Source of the DNA: Endocalyx cinctus
Lineage: Eukaryota > Ascomycota > Sordariomycetes > Amphisphaeriales > Apiosporaceae
Assembly: GCA_001600455.1 (NCBI GenBank)
Contig: BCKC01000014.1
Span: forward strand, 124,001-188,000
Direction of reading: 5' to 3'
Length of the DNA: 64,000 bases
The position numbers and the translations under genes are program-made. The notes beneath the pieces are model-generated. The model was not told where the DNA came from. It saw only the letters and a list, made by a program, of their open reading frames with translations, and ran no database searches. Shown here one piece after another: positions 27,442 through 40,126 of this stretch. Each line of letters starts with the position of its first letter. Position 1 is the first letter of the stretch.

Positions 27442-28812
27442 CTAGCTGATAAGTTTCCTCCTTAACCCGTTCACGAAATCCTTATCCCCGCCGTATTTGC
27501 TAGATTGCTCGCGAGCCTTATCATCAGCTTCTCGCGCCGCCTTCTCTTCTTTGTCCAGCGCCTCTAATCGTTGTTGGCGGTCTTGGTCGAGATCCGCCGC
27601 CGCTTCCTGCATAGCCGCCAATTTGCGCGCCCGCTCTTCGGCGGCGGCAGTAGCATCGGAGGAAGAAGAATCCTTATTTCTCGTGTCGTTGGTAGATCTG
27701 CCGGATCCGTTGCGATAGGCGTCCCTGTTCGAATACCCCTTGCCGTTTCCATTCCCGTTTCCATTCTTATATGATCCTCGCGAACGATAATCTGGGCGAT
27801 CGCGATTTTCGTGTTCAGAGTCTGAACGACGTCTTTCCCGCGGCGCTTCTTCAGAATAATCCCGGCGCCGTCTATGATCGTCACTTTCTCTAAAGTTGTT
27901 GCGACGAGGACTCCTTGATCGACCTCGGTCTCTTCGTGTCCTATCCCGACTCTCTGATCTATCACGAGAATCGTGTCTTCGGTGCCGGTGTCGCGCTTCT
28001 CTCGAGTCATCATCTCGGTCTCTAGAGTCTGATCTTCTATGTCTTGGGTGTCTGTGCTCTCTAGAACGCGATCGGTGTCGATGTCCATGTTCTCTAGACC
28101 TTGATCGATGCCTATGCCTGTGTCTCCTGGAATGTTTCTCATCCTTTGACCGCGACGAGTGTTTTTCTTCGGTCTGACCCATGGATGCGAGTAGTTGTCT
28201 TCTCTTGATTGGGTCGTTCATCATGGCTTCGTATGCCTCGAGTTCCTTCTGCTTGATGGCTAGCAGAGGGTCTTCTCTGATTTTGGATGCAGTATCTCTG
28301 GCTGTATTCGCATTTTGCAGTGCCATAAAACTCTCGGGTCCTGCCTGCTTCTTGAGTTGCTCATGGCCGGTTCCTTGAAGGATTTTATCGATTCGTCGTT
28401 TTCCGAGTAGATATCCTTCTAATGCTTCGTTCGATTCGCCTTGATCGCTGGGACCTCCTTGGTACATCCAGTCCACCCTATCGACCCTTCGACGCCCGCC
28501 GGCTGCCTCCAGTTGTTTTTGGATCTCTTCTTTTGCGCGCTCTTCTCTAATCTCTTGTAATCTGGCCTCTGTTCTTTTGCGTTCGGCGAGTGCTTTTCTA
28601 AAAATTAAGATGTCAGTATATAGTATACGAAATGTTTAAGAAGGTGTGAATAAGGCGAAACTAACTGTTCTTCATCGTGAACTCTTGCCTGATTTTTTAG
28701 TAAACCAGGATGGTAACCTAGGGAAAGCGAGATGGTTAGTATATTGTAATATCGGTAAACATATTGGGTTTCTAAATTACTTACTTTTCTTCAACTGGAG
28801 ATCTCCACCCAT
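27442..28812 (-). CDS. cwc25: Pre-mRNA-splicing factor Cwc25
   Basis: Three exons on the minus strand: 28812-28785 (28 bases), 28717-28666 (52 bases) and 28597-27442. The donors are GTAAGT and GTTAGT; the acceptors are CTAG and TTAG. The joined frame encodes 411 residues. Cwc25 joins the activated spliceosome after Prp2 action and is needed for the first transesterification step in the nucleus. The N-terminus reads MGGDLQLKKSYHPGLLKNQ, the Cir_N signature, followed by a charged coiled coil (residues about 27-65) and VDWMYQG. An Arg/Ser/Asp/His-rich domain fills the middle, and the protein ends GGDKDFVNGLRRKLIS, typical of the family. The first exons were found by searching for the conserved N-terminus, since the long frame alone starts too late. 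It is divergent from csn2, with 607 bases between start codons. Confidence 0.93.
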
Positions 28813-29419
28813 TTTGTATATATTATGTCGTGGTCGAGTAGAATATATGCGTGGGTTATTAGAGCTGTAAGCTGGTTGTTGTTGTAATGTTTTTGTTTCT
28901 TAGAAAACGAAAATGCGATGGCCGGAATAATGTAACGAAAATGAGATTGCCACTTAACCTTGTATAGTGGAGATACCGTATTATTACATAATTTCAAACT
29001 GTGACAGGCAGACAGGGTCCTATTAGTGGTCTATTACCCCGCGCTATGCTAAAAAAGAACTAGTTGACTCTTATGATTAGATAGCAGATTAGTACAAGTC
29101 CCCGCTATTGGATATATACCAAGTAGGCAGTACTGTAGGTAGGTACTCCTTACATCCTACGCAAATAGAGCCCCAAAGTACTCCGTAAGCCCCAAAAGGT
29201 CTGCTGAACGTTGGCGAGCTTTAGAACATCTTCTAAAACTTACACTACACTACTTACTGAGCATGCTCTTCCAATATTTTCTTATTATTTCATTCTATTA
29301 ATCAACCTAGAACTCTTTACTCTTTACCTTAATTGATTATTATTCTCGCCACTGAAATCGTTAGACTAGAATCTATCGTTATATCTAACAGCTCTCGATA
29401 ATTACCATCAACCGTCAAG
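28813..29419. promoter_or_regulatory. Shared divergent promoter region cwc25/csn2
   Basis: The 607 bases between the two start codons must hold both promoters. The sequence includes a CCTAC/GGTAGGTA-type short repeat near 29136-29145, one TACTCCGTA motif near 29179-29187, and an AT-rich leader before csn2. No clear TATA box could be assigned to either gene. Confidence 0.5.
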
Positions 29420-31067
29420 ATGTCTGATGATGACTTTATGCAAGAGTCCGATGAGGAGCAGTACGTTATTACGCCTCAAACAGCTTAGGACCACTATATG
29501 ACTGACTTCTTTAATCTCAGATATGACTTCGAGTATGAGGACGACGATGACGAAGATTCTGGAGACGTAGATATCGAGAATAAATACTACAATGCCAAAC
29601 AAATGAAGGCGACCGATCCGGAAGATGCCGTGGAAGAATTTCTAGGTATCCCCGAACTTGAGTCGGAGAAGGGTGATTGGGGCTTCAAAGGTTTAAAACA
29701 AGCCATAAAACTAGAATTTCGCTTGAAAAGATACGACAAGGTCTGTTAGATTGGCTATATTTCATATACAACCTAATACTGACTGGTTACCGCAATCAAT
29801 ACTACAGGCTGTCAAACATTACACCGAGCTCTTAACCTACGTCAAGTCAGCAGTCACACGTAATTATTCGGAGAAATCTATCAACAATATGCTAGATTTC
29901 ATTGAAAAGGAGTCTAGCGACGAGGCCGCTTCGAAATGCATGGAGCAGTTCTATTCCTTGACCCTGAATTGCTTCCAAAGTACCAACAACGAGAGATTAT
30001 GGCTGAAGACCAACATAAAGCTTGCTAAGCTCCTGCTTGATCGAAAGGAATACTTGTCAGTTACCAAGAAGCTCCGGGAACTCCACCAGGTCTGTCAGAA
30101 AGAAGACGGCACCGACGACCCGAGCAAGGGAACGTACTCGCTAGAGATGTACGCCCTAGAAATCCAAATGTATGCCGAGACACGTAACAACAAGCAGCTC
30201 AAGCTCCTCTATCAACGAGCCCTTCTGGTGCGATCTGCCGTCCCTCACCCTAAGATCATGGGCATCATCCGAGAATGCGGTGGCAAGATGCACATGGCCG
30301 AGGAGAATTGGAAGGACGCACAGAGCGATTTCTTCGAATCCTTCCGCAACTACGACGAGGCCGGCTCCCTTCAGAGAATTCAGGTCTTAAAATACCTCAT
30401 CCTCACTACTATGCTCACCAAGTCCAAGATCAACCCGTTCGACTCGCAAGAGACGAAACCATACCGGAACGACCCTCGCATAGCCGCCATGACGGAGCTC
30501 GTCGACGCTTACCAACGCGACGACATGCATAGCTACGTCCGCGTGCTGCAGAAAAACCAGGACATCTTGGCGGATCCGTTCATCGCCGAGAACATCGATG
30601 AAGTGACGCGTAACATGCGCACTAAAGCCGTTGTCAAACTCATAGCTCCCTACACGCGCATGAAGCTCGGATGGATCGCGCGCCAGCTCGACATACCCGA
30701 GACGGAAGTTCAGGATATCCTGGGTTTCCTGATCGTCGACTCCAAGATCCGCGGCAAGATCGATCAACAGGCCGGCACGCTCGAGATCGAGTCGGACGGC
30801 GACGCGGAACGCATCGCCGCTATGGACTCGTGGGCCGCCGCCCTCGCCAACCTCTACGCGGGCGTCTTCCGCGACGGCCAGGGCTTCCGCGCCCCCGACC
30901 CGGACCCCACCGTCGTCGACGAGATGTCCACCACCAAGATCACCTCTTCCATATTTGACGAGAGAACGTATAGAATGGTCCAGGGCAGAGGGAAGAAGGC
31001 TGGTATGTTGGGTAAACATCACGGTTGGGGCGGCGGTGGAAGCTCCGCTTCTTCTATGCAGGTGTAA
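29420..31067 (+). CDS. csn2: COP9 signalosome complex subunit 2
   Basis: Three exons: 29420-29460, 29521-29740 and 29808-31067. They give 506 residues, in the usual range for CSN2. The COP9 signalosome removes Nedd8 from cullin-RING ubiquitin ligases; CSN2 is a scaffold subunit that contacts the cullin substrate. Evidence is the acidic N-terminus (MSDDDFMQESDEEQYDFEYE), the conserved WGFKGLKQAIKLEFRLKRYDKAVKHY block spanning the second intron, YSEKSINNMLDFIE, the TPR-like helices, and the PCI region at about residues 330-450 (AVVKLIAPYTRMKLGWIARQ). The second intron has an unusual donor, GTCTGT, but the join restores the conserved sequence exactly. The last part of the gene (from about 30700) is markedly more GC-rich. 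It converges with med17, with 823 bases between stop codons. Confidence 0.96.
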
Positions 31068-31890
31068 TACCCCCTTTTTTTATGATTCCATATGCCAAGT
31101 TTCTCCATACAAGTTTGACCCTAGGCGGGGTTTTTTCTTCTTTGGTTCTCTCTCTGGCATCTTGTGTTTCAGTGCCAGGGTGAAAAGAAACCGGTAGTTG
31201 GAGAACAAATGTATAGTTTCCTTTTTATTATTGATAATGAATGCTACGACTACGGTACGATACCATCAGATGAGAGCATGAAAAGGGTGAAAGAAGATGA
31301 GCATTCGAGAGTTCTCCCACGTGCCTTAAGCACTTGGTGAGCGAGCTTCTTCGGCCTAGAGAAAAGACACCAGAAAAAAATAAAAACAGATAGAAAATCA
31401 GATACGTTTAATTCAATGACTGTATGACGAAAGTAGAAGAACTTGTTTGGAGTAAATCTATACGGGATGCTTTATTTGAGCAAACTGCTTGACTAGAGAT
31501 ATATACTACCTAAGCCCCTCAGATGGGAGCACATGAACTTTGCCCTAAAGCTGTCGCAACCATTCATCTTGGCCTAAGAGCATCTGGGAACCTCCATCTG
31601 CCCATTCATCCAAGGATCTATCTATCCTTTTTTTAAGATAATAAGTTCAGTAAGTTCAGTAAGTCAACGTAGCCTGTGAATCTGGGCAATGAAAAGCAAG
31701 CAAGCAAGCAAACAAACCTGCTTCCCTAACCCACATGCCAAGATATAACGCCCCTATTCCACTTTAATATAGAATTGTCGTTATTATTCTTATTATCATC
31801 ATCGCTAGAGTCGTCGTACCGATGTAGACGACGGCGAAGACGAGTGATGCTAGTATTATATTCATTATCGGTATCCGAAAAGAAGAGATC
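31068..31890. other. Convergent intergenic region csn2/med17
   Basis: The 823 bases between two stop codons hold the 3' untranslated regions of both genes. They include an AAGCAAGC-type short tandem repeat near 31694-31710 and T/A-rich tracts. No gene seen. Confidence 0.6.
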
Positions 31891-34120
31891 CTAAAGCTTC
31901 TTTTTATTATTCGTGGTATCATTCCCGCCAGCGGCGATAATACTCGACGCGGATGATGATGATAATACTTTTTTAACCAAATTTTGTAATTTTTCCTTTT
32001 CGCATTCTTCCTCGTCGTTTTCGGAAGAAGTAGAAGTAGTAGTAGTACTACTCCAAACCCATCGTTTCGTCATGATCTGTTCCCGTTCTTGGAGCATCGT
32101 CAACGACGGCTCCTCCTGACGTATCGTCGCCGACGTCGCGTCGACGGAAGAGGCTGACGACGAGGGTAAGGGCACGCAAAACTGCGCCCTCAGCTGCAGC
32201 TTGACGCGCCCGTCGGCGTGGACGACGGAGATGCGGGCTTGCCGCTCGTCGCGGACGGCGACGGCCGGGCCGCGCGGGGTTTCCGCCCACTCGACGAGCC
32301 TGTCGCCGTCGCGGTTGTCCGCCGTCGCCGCGTCCATCGATTTCTGGGTCAGGACCCGCGACGTCGCCTGGCAGATGTAGTAGATGACGTCTCGGACGGA
32401 CGGGTAAGGGCTAGCGGTCTGGTCCGCGGGCGGGTACAGGCCGTGTATGGGGTTCTTCTTCCTCCTCCTCGCCTCCGCTGCCGCGGCGGAGGATGAAGGG
32501 GGCGGTTGGTGCTGGTGCTGCCTGCTGATGTCGCTCGAGGGCGTCAGGCTGATCTCGAAGATGGTCCCTAGCAGCGATACCATCGAGGCGTGCGTGTACA
32601 CGTATATGTGGGCGTCGGGCGTGATCCGGAGCTTGCAGACCGAGGTCATCTGGCCCGCTATCTGGTTGACCAGGTCGTATTCGAACTTTCGCCACTGCTG
32701 CGTCGCCGAAAGCTTGGGCTGCTGCAGCTTGCACGAGTAGAGGGCCGTGGAGATACCCGCACGCCGGAGAGTTGACACTAGGCCATCCAGGAAATTGACC
32801 AGGATCGCCGTGTCGGTGTTGAATTCGTCGCGAGAAATAAGAGCTCGTAGTATGGTATAAGATTGGTGTGCCGCCATGCGGTTGGGAGGCTGCGATGAGA
32901 TGACGGTGCGCTTAATGTGATTCTGTCGGTGGCCTTGGAATAAGAGCAGTTGCATGCAGGTGTAGTGGGCGAGGCAGCTACCTTGAGGGAAGTCGAGGTT
33001 ACTATAAGTATTGTCGGGTTGTTCTCCTAGGTTTTCTAAGGTGATAACGAGGTCCGTCTCCGAATCTTTTTTCCAGGTAATGGACGACTCGTCGTAATAT
33101 ACGTTACTCGAGAGAAGCGTGCGAGCTTCTCGATTCAGCTCGTACCAGAGCTCCTGGTGATAAATCGTATCTCTAGCCTCGCGTACTCGATCGTTTAGAG
33201 ACGCATTGTCGGGTGTTCTCGCGGGCAACGGAGACTGATCTACGATCTTTCCGTTCTTTCGGTGTGTGACGCGGATTCTCTGTGCGCCTGCTCCGTATTT
33301 CCCCAGATCTAAATGGACGGTGCCGTCGTCGTTCCGTCTCATGGGCGCGATGCTACTGTCCCTGAAATCGGGAGCAGACTCGGCGAAGCCGAAACGAACG
33401 CATAGTATATGAGTTTCCTGGGGCAAGGGACAGACGGTCCAACCGTTCTCGCTCGCCGATAGCACGTCGCTCCAGTATTTGGTCTCGAGCTCGATCTCTT
33501 TCTCGAGACGTTCGGCAGCGGCCATGATCGAATCGACTTGTCTGTCGATACCTTGAATTCTCCATCCGTTGGCGACGGCGAGAGTATCTTGGACGCGCGC
33601 CGGGGTTATGTTGGAGTCTTTGAGCTTCGTCGCGCCTAAGGTTCCGATGCCGACCATTTCCCTGAGAGGGGCGGACAGGGTCATACCGGCCTGAACAGGT
33701 GTTTCTTTGGAGAGGAGGAGAGAGATAAAGTCGAGTCCCAGCATGGCAGATTGGTGAGCAATTCTGGAAAAGATCTGGTCAGAATCGTGAAATGGCAATA
33801 ATACTCTTTTTTAAGGTAGCTTGACTAGCTGCTCACTCTATATTCTTGAGAAACTCTTCGCGTGCTTTCGCGACAACATTTGAATCGTCGCCTTCCGCTT
33901 CGGAGTCGTGTTCGGATTCGGATTCGTTATCGGCATGGTCAATTTCCATTCGACCCTCATCCTGGGCCTTGATCTCTTCGCGTAATTTGTCCTCGGTGAG
34001 GTTGCGAAACCCATCGCGATCTTGGTTTACTCTAGCAATAAACTCGGCTACGTTCTTCGGTCTCTTGTCGGTTATAGGCCACGGTCGGAGAGAGAAAGGC
34101 GAAGAATTACTTGATGCCAT
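31891..34120 (-). CDS. srb4: Mediator of RNA polymerase II transcription subunit 17
   Basis: Two exons on the minus strand, 34120-33837 and 33763-31891, joined across a 73-base intron (GTGAGC donor, TTCCAG acceptor) to give 718 residues. Med17/Srb4 is the central scaffold of the Mediator head module and is essential for most polymerase II transcription. The start MASSNSSPFSLRPWPI and the stretch KNIEIAHQSAMLGLDFIS across the splice junction are family hallmarks, as are LLLSKETPVQAGMTLSAPLR, the coiled coil at about residues 150-185, and FGFAESAPDF...APMRR. Residues 55-85 are strongly acidic. The C-terminal third (from about residue 520) has Ser/Ala runs and a Ser/Thr/Asn-rich tail that differ from the conserved head fold and may be variable. 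Both a kinase-module and a head-module Mediator subunit therefore lie in this window. Confidence 0.94.
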
Positions 34121-36120
34121 CTTATTCCTGCTGTTATGATTGAAGATGATGAACAGGAGAAGGATGTATGTTAAAGAAAATACAATTGTTCACATGTCAG
34201 TAATTTATTTTTGATATGTACATTGTATGCATTTCCATGGAATATTGAATAACAATCTAGGCACTAGCAGACTAGGTAGCTATTGTGGCTGGAGAGTACT
34301 AGGTTAGTTACTAAGATTAGCAGATTAGCGATTATCCTGTGGCTACAGCTGTAGTGTAGTGTACTTAGTGTGCTACTTAGGTACCTATGTATCCCCTCAA
34401 ATGAACTACCTAGGTAATGTTACACTGCAACAATGCCCCTTGTTCGATACTACATTACAACCAACTCTAGGTACCGGCTTGGCTAACGGACTTTGTACGT
34501 AGGTTAGTCGGCTCGCTCCGTGGTGTCATGGCTATCCTCTTACGATAGGTTTCATTCCAATTAATATTTTATTTATTATTCAGCTTCCGAAAACGAATTC
34601 TGTTCGTCGCTCGTGAAAGTGAATATAAATTATTGGGTATCTACGACTCCAATAATTATATCTACTGAGACCCACGTGGATTTCATTCATCATCTCTAGT
34701 TCAAGATAATAGGAGCGACGAAACGCCGAATCTCGTGGTAAAAAAAGGTACGTCACTCCATATGATGATGATCTTAGTGGCTAAAGTGAGTCATTTTATA
34801 TGTATTATATCACTCTCTTAACTTGTTTTAATGCATGGATAGAAGTAACGCAAATTTTGCTGTACTGTAAATATCAATCACGATTCGTCTGGGGACCGTG
34901 TTAATAGATTCAGCCCTTCTTTTCCTTAATCTCGAGAGTAATAAACAGCAGAGAGTCAGATGATATCAGCAATCTGCCCGTGATAACCGAAACAATACAT
35001 TGTTTGTTTCCTCGTTCTTTTTCAAGTTTCATCCGATAGTTGATGTTTGTTCTTCGGGTAAGTACCTAAGTAGTCGTAGATGGATACTCTTCTTTATATG
35101 TTCCAAATTTGACGCTTTTCCAAGGCTGAGGTTGAGGTATTAGGAGAATTATACCGATTAAGTAAGAAGAGTTAAAGTACTACGTAATCAACTCAATTCG
35201 CTATATAATCAATACTGAGATCCATGGATGGTACGGGATAATCCCAAGATTGATACTCCGTACGATAGATTGCAATAGGGTAGCCTCGAAGTTCAGCTAC
35301 GGCTTTTAAAAGGGTGTTGAGGGGTTAATTATCCCTGTCGGGCATCACCATATGTATAAGTACTTGCGTAGGTGATAGGATAGTGGCCGGCAAACTCATG
35401 ACGCTAAAAGTCATCATCATTCCACTGTAACCCCACTACATTATTCCCTCTACTAGGTATGTATATGCATCACTACATCACAATAGCTAGGTATCTACTG
35501 TAGTATACTACTGTAGGTAGTACACTAGGTGTCTAGGGCATAGCCGTTGGAGCTCCCCGCCATTAACCCGTATCGATAAGGAAGCTCTTTGCGTGCGGCG
35601 TGAACCGTACACTGACGAAGAGAGAATAATTCTGATACTATTACATGGTACAAGTGCAGTAGTTGGCCTTGGAAACCACCAAATTTATCTTTTTCCAAGT
35701 CTCGTCATAGTCACACCTTTCCTATTATTTCTGAAAGCAGTGGCGTTTACTTCTTGTAACGTCTTGTCAAACTTTGACGTGGTCTGATTCGGGAAAAAAG
35801 ACGCATTTTACTCGTTGCTTTGGTCCATCCATCTATCTTCCTTCATCCGTCCACCCCTCCTCGGACATTCGAACTATCTGAGTATTTTTTTTTTTTTTTA
35901 AAAAAAGTAGAGCTTACCTATAAAAATATTCTATTTTGCTCTTCCCTTCTTTTTCAGAATTTCACTCATTCAATCTCAACTAGAAATTGAATCACTTCCT
36001 TTTTTCTTTCAAAAAGCAAAAAAAAGTAACAACTTGCTTATTATTCTTTTTTATTATCATTATTAATTAACACTCACCAAAAACCTTACTTCTTCTTCAC
36101 CCCTCCATCGTCAATCAATC
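34121..36120. other. Divergent intergenic region med17/pfkA
   Basis: About 2 kb between divergent start codons. The med17 side holds short GTAG/CTAGGTA repeats (34260-34500); the middle has a TACTCCGTAC motif at 35254-35263; the pfkA side is a pyrimidine-rich leader. The 64-codon frame at 35593-35787 has no support. Confidence 0.55.
35919..35928 (+). promoter_or_regulatory. Candidate TATA box of pfkA
   Basis: TATAAAAATA lies about 190 bases before the pfkA start codon. It is followed by a long C/T-rich and A-rich leader (about 35940-36120), as is usual for strongly expressed fungal glycolytic genes. The assignment is inference from position and sequence. Confidence 0.4.
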
Positions 36121-38627
36121 ATGGCAACTCCGAAGAAGAAGATCGCTGTCATGACCTCCGGTGGAGATTCCCCGGGCATGAACGCCGTAGTCAGAGCAGT
36201 AGTCCGTATGGCCATTTTTATGGGCTGTGATGCTTACTGTGTCTACGAAGGCTACGACGGCCTCGTCAAAGGTGGAGATAAAATCAAAAAGAGGGAATGG
36301 AACGATGTCCGGAGTTACCTATCCGAGGGTGGCACGCTGATCGGCACTGCCCGATGTATGGAGTTCTACGAACGTCCGGGTAGATTAGTGGCCGCCAAGA
36401 ACATGGTTCTCAACGGCATCGACGCCCTGATAATCTGCGGCGGTGACGGATCACTCACCGGTGCCGACAAGTTTCGAGCCGAGTGGCCTTCGCTTCTGAA
36501 AGAGCTCGTCGAGACGGGCCAGTTGACTCAAGACCAGACCAAACATTATCAGCATTTAAATATCGTCGGCCTCGTTGGCTCGATCGATAATGATCTTTCC
36601 GGTACCGATGCTACCATTGGTGCTTACTCGGCCCTCGCCCGTATCTGCGAGATGGTCGACTACATCGAGGCCACCGCTTCGTCACATTCCCGTGCCTTTG
36701 TCATTGAGGTGATGGGTAGACATTGCGGTTGGTTGGCTCTCATGGCTGGCGTCGCTACCGGTGCCGACTTTATCTTCATCCCTGAGAAGCCTAGGCAGGA
36801 CAACTGGAGAGAAGAGATGTGCGAGGTCATTCGAAAGGTATGTACTCCCCTAAGCCTTTATGTTCTCGGTAACTGACGATTGCAAAAGCACCGAGCTTGG
36901 GGTAAGCGTAAGACCATCGTTATCATCGCCGAAGGCGCTCGCGATCGGCACGGCCAGAAGATCACGCCCACTATGGTGAAGGATCTCCTAGCAGACAAGC
37001 AAGGTTTGGCGTTGGATACGCGTATCACCACGCTCGGTCACGTACAGCGTGGAGGCACCGCCGTGGCATACGACAGAATGCTAGCGACTCTCCAAGGCGT
37101 CGAGGCCGTCAAAGCCGTCTTGGAGGCTACTCCTGAAACCGAGACTTGTTTCATAGCCGTCACCGAGAACAAAATCACTCGAAAGCCCCTCATGACGGCT
37201 GTCAAAGAAACCCAAGAAGTCGCCAAGGCCATCGATGCCCAGGAATTTGACAAAGCCATGTCGCTTCGCGATACCGAATTCTCCGACCAGTACAAGTCGT
37301 ACATGATGACCACTACTATGGGTTCAGAGGAAGATATTCATCTGCCGAAGGAAAAGGTCAGTCGAAGATTTCACATCTTCCCCCTTTCTCTCAGTTTGGT
37401 TATTGCTATTCTTGGTCAATTATATGCTAACCCTGCTTGTAGACGATGAGAATTGGCTTCATCAACGTCGGAGCACCAGCCGGTGGTATGAACGCTGCTA
37501 TCCGGGCCGGTGTAGCTTACTGCAGATCGCGGGGGCACGAGCCCGTGGCTATCCACAACGGTTTTGCTGGGTTCGCTCGCCACCACGGCGACAAGCCTCT
37601 TGGAGCCGTCCGGCCTTTCGACTGGTTGGAGGTAGATGGCTGGGCTAGCAAAGGTGGTTCGGAGATAGGAACGAACCGCGAGCTACCGGAAGAATCCGGC
37701 ATGGAGTTGATCGCCGAGCTGATTGCCAAATATAAGTTTGACGCGCTATTTCTCATCGGCGGGTTTGAGGCCTTCCACGCCATCTCGCAGTTGCGTAAGG
37801 CACGTGCTCAATACCCATCCCTCTGCATTCCCTACTGCCTCCTGCCGGCTACGATATCAAACAACGTACCGGGTACCGAATATTCTCTCGGTTCCGATAC
37901 GTGTTTGAACGAGCTAGTCTCGTACTGTGACAAGATCAAGCAGTCAGCGTCCGCCACCCGACGAAGGGTATTCGTGATCGAGACGCAAGGCGGTAAATCC
38001 GGGTACGTAGCCGTGCTTGCCGGGCTAGGCGTCGGCGCCACCGCTGTCTACGTTCCGGAAGAGGGTCTCAGCCTCGAGATGCTTACGGCGGACGTGAAAC
38101 ACTTGAAGGACGTGTTCCAGAAAGACAAGGGACAGTCGAGGGCCGGACGGCTCATATTGGTCAACGAGAAGGCTAGCAAAGTGTTGAGCGCCAAGTTAAT
38201 CGCCGATCTCATCCGAGAAGAGGCCCACGAACGGTTCGAGGCCCGAGACAGCATCCCGGGGCACGTACAACAGGGCGGTGTTCCCTCGGCCATGGACAGA
38301 TGCCGGGCGGTCAGGCTCGGAATCAAGTGCATACAACACCTGGAGAAGTATGGCCCTAAGCCTTTCGAGTCTCCGGAGAAGATTAAGCAGGATCCGCTCA
38401 GCGCGGCCGTGATCGGTATCAAGGGCGCGGACGTGGTCTTCTCGGACATGAAGGAGCTCGAGGAGACCGGGACGGACTGGAAGAACCGCCGTCCGATCGA
38501 CGCGCACTGGCTGTACATGAAGGACGTGGTAGACATCATGGGAGGCCGGCCGGCTTACCCGCGACCGGAGAGAAGACTTAGCGGGATAACCGCCAAGGAT
38601 GAGAAACGAGGCTTAATCACGGTTTAG
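36121..38627 (+). CDS. pfkA: ATP-dependent 6-phosphofructokinase
   Basis: Three exons: 36121-36837, 36889-37356 and 37443-38627. The introns are 51 and 86 bases long (the first has a CTGAC branch point and AAAAG acceptor), and the product is 789 residues. The cytosolic enzyme phosphorylates fructose 6-phosphate to the 1,6-bisphosphate, the committed step of glycolysis. It is the duplicated eukaryotic form. The catalytic N-half shows [12 protein letters not shown] (about residues 14-25), the [10 protein letters not shown] nucleotide site, [11 protein letters not shown] with the catalytic Asp, and [10 protein letters not shown]. The C-half repeats the fold in degenerate, regulatory form ([33 protein letters not shown]). 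The start has a good context (ATCATGGCAACT) after a pyrimidine-rich leader. Length is normal for fungal PFK. No defect is seen. Confidence 0.97.
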
Positions 38628-39254
38628 AAATGGGAATCGGTAAAATACTTTTACTTAACGGAACGGGGGGCTCAATTTGGTAGATATCCGGGAATAGAAA
38701 AGGCGATTAATGGATTGTTTATCTCTAGATAAATAAAATATAAAGAAAAGAAAAAAAAAATAACAATAAAGAGAGAACGGCATTGCTTTCTTTTCTTTTA
38801 TTTTTCTTCATTTCGATATATAACATGGAATGATCTACGTATGTATATCGGAATGGCACAAAAAAAAAAAGGCTTGCGTGTACGCGTACATATTACTCTT
38901 CGACTACCTAGGCAGGGAATTTTTTCTAGTTTGGGTGGTATAAATGCTACGATACTTTTTCTTTTCTTTTTCCTCTTGGCCGAGTTGAGATTACATGTCA
39001 AAGTCGGATCTCTATTCAATAATAGCAATACAATAATAATAAAAGGTAATTGGTACTAGGGCCAGCCAGGAACAAGAGTGCTGGCTGAAAATATAAGACA
39101 TCTCTTTCCGGGGTTCCTGACTGACTTATTACTGCTTTAGGTTGGCTATTCCGAGTCGGAGGTTTTGATGCGAAATTATGAGCAGATTACTCATGGTTTT
39201 TTTTTTTTTTTTTAACACGAAATAAAGAAAGATAAGAAAGACGACGAGGCGAAA

Positions 39255-39285
<31 letters not shown>

Positions 39286-39712
39286 GAAAAAAATATCCTT
39301 CTCATTCTCCTTCTTCTTGAATTGACCGAGATGATTTCATATTGTTAGATCATTCAAACTAACATGATGACTACATACATACATCATAACATAATCAGGT
39401 AACATAAGGAGTATACCGTGTTTGTTTTCCCTTCGGTATTGGCGAAAGGAATACATACGTGTGTATATATATTGGGTATATATTGTCATTGTGGCTTTTT
39501 TTTTTCCTTCGGTCTGGTCTTCCTTCTCCTTCCCCATGTCTTCTAGGTTGTTGGCTTCTCTCCCGCATGGAATATTTCTAGAAACAGTACATACTGCGTT
39601 ATTTTTATGCGCGCTACAATTAAATAGTATTAAAAAAAAAAAAAAAAGAGATGGAGGGGAAGAGAATTCCTTGATGTTGGAAGGATGAAGGATCTCCTAG
39701 GTTCTGACGTAT

Positions 39713-39730
39713 GTACATAGTACTATGTAC
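39713..39730. repeat. 18-base perfect palindrome
   Basis: GTACATAGTACTATGTAC is identical to its reverse complement. It combines two copies of the TACTATGTA-type motif that is dispersed through the intergenic DNA of this window. Confidence 0.7.
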
Positions 39731-40081
39731 GGATTTTGGATGTGCTACATTGCAGTCATACACCACATAAAATAGAAGTCGGGGAACCCGGACATGAATA
39801 GATACCCCCTAGAGTACGGAGTACCGTACATGAATACGATGTAACATAGAAGCTGGGGTCGGGTGTTTTTTTTTTTTTTTTTCTTAAGATGCTCCCATTA
39901 AGCATATAATTATAGAATATTATAACATCCCAAATATCATATAACTGTGGCTATTTATCTCGTCCACGTCAATTGTTCGATGGGTTTAATCGCTCGTCAT
40001 TCTCTCACCCCTCTATCTTGAAACGGATAGGGATAAAAAAGGAGATATACGTATATAGCATGATTGATTATAAGGGAGGTT

Positions 40082-40126
40082 TTATCTATTCTTATCTATT
40101 CTTATCTATTCTTATCTATTCTTATC
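40082..40126. repeat. TTATCTATTC 10-base tandem repeat
   Basis: Four perfect copies of TTATCTATTC plus a partial fifth (TTATC) occupy 45 bases. No gene is adjacent. Confidence 0.85.

Noticed and set aside
30387..31022. 211-codon antisense frame in csn2
   Set aside because: A shadow caused by GC-rich third positions; the plus strand encodes conserved CSN2 throughout.
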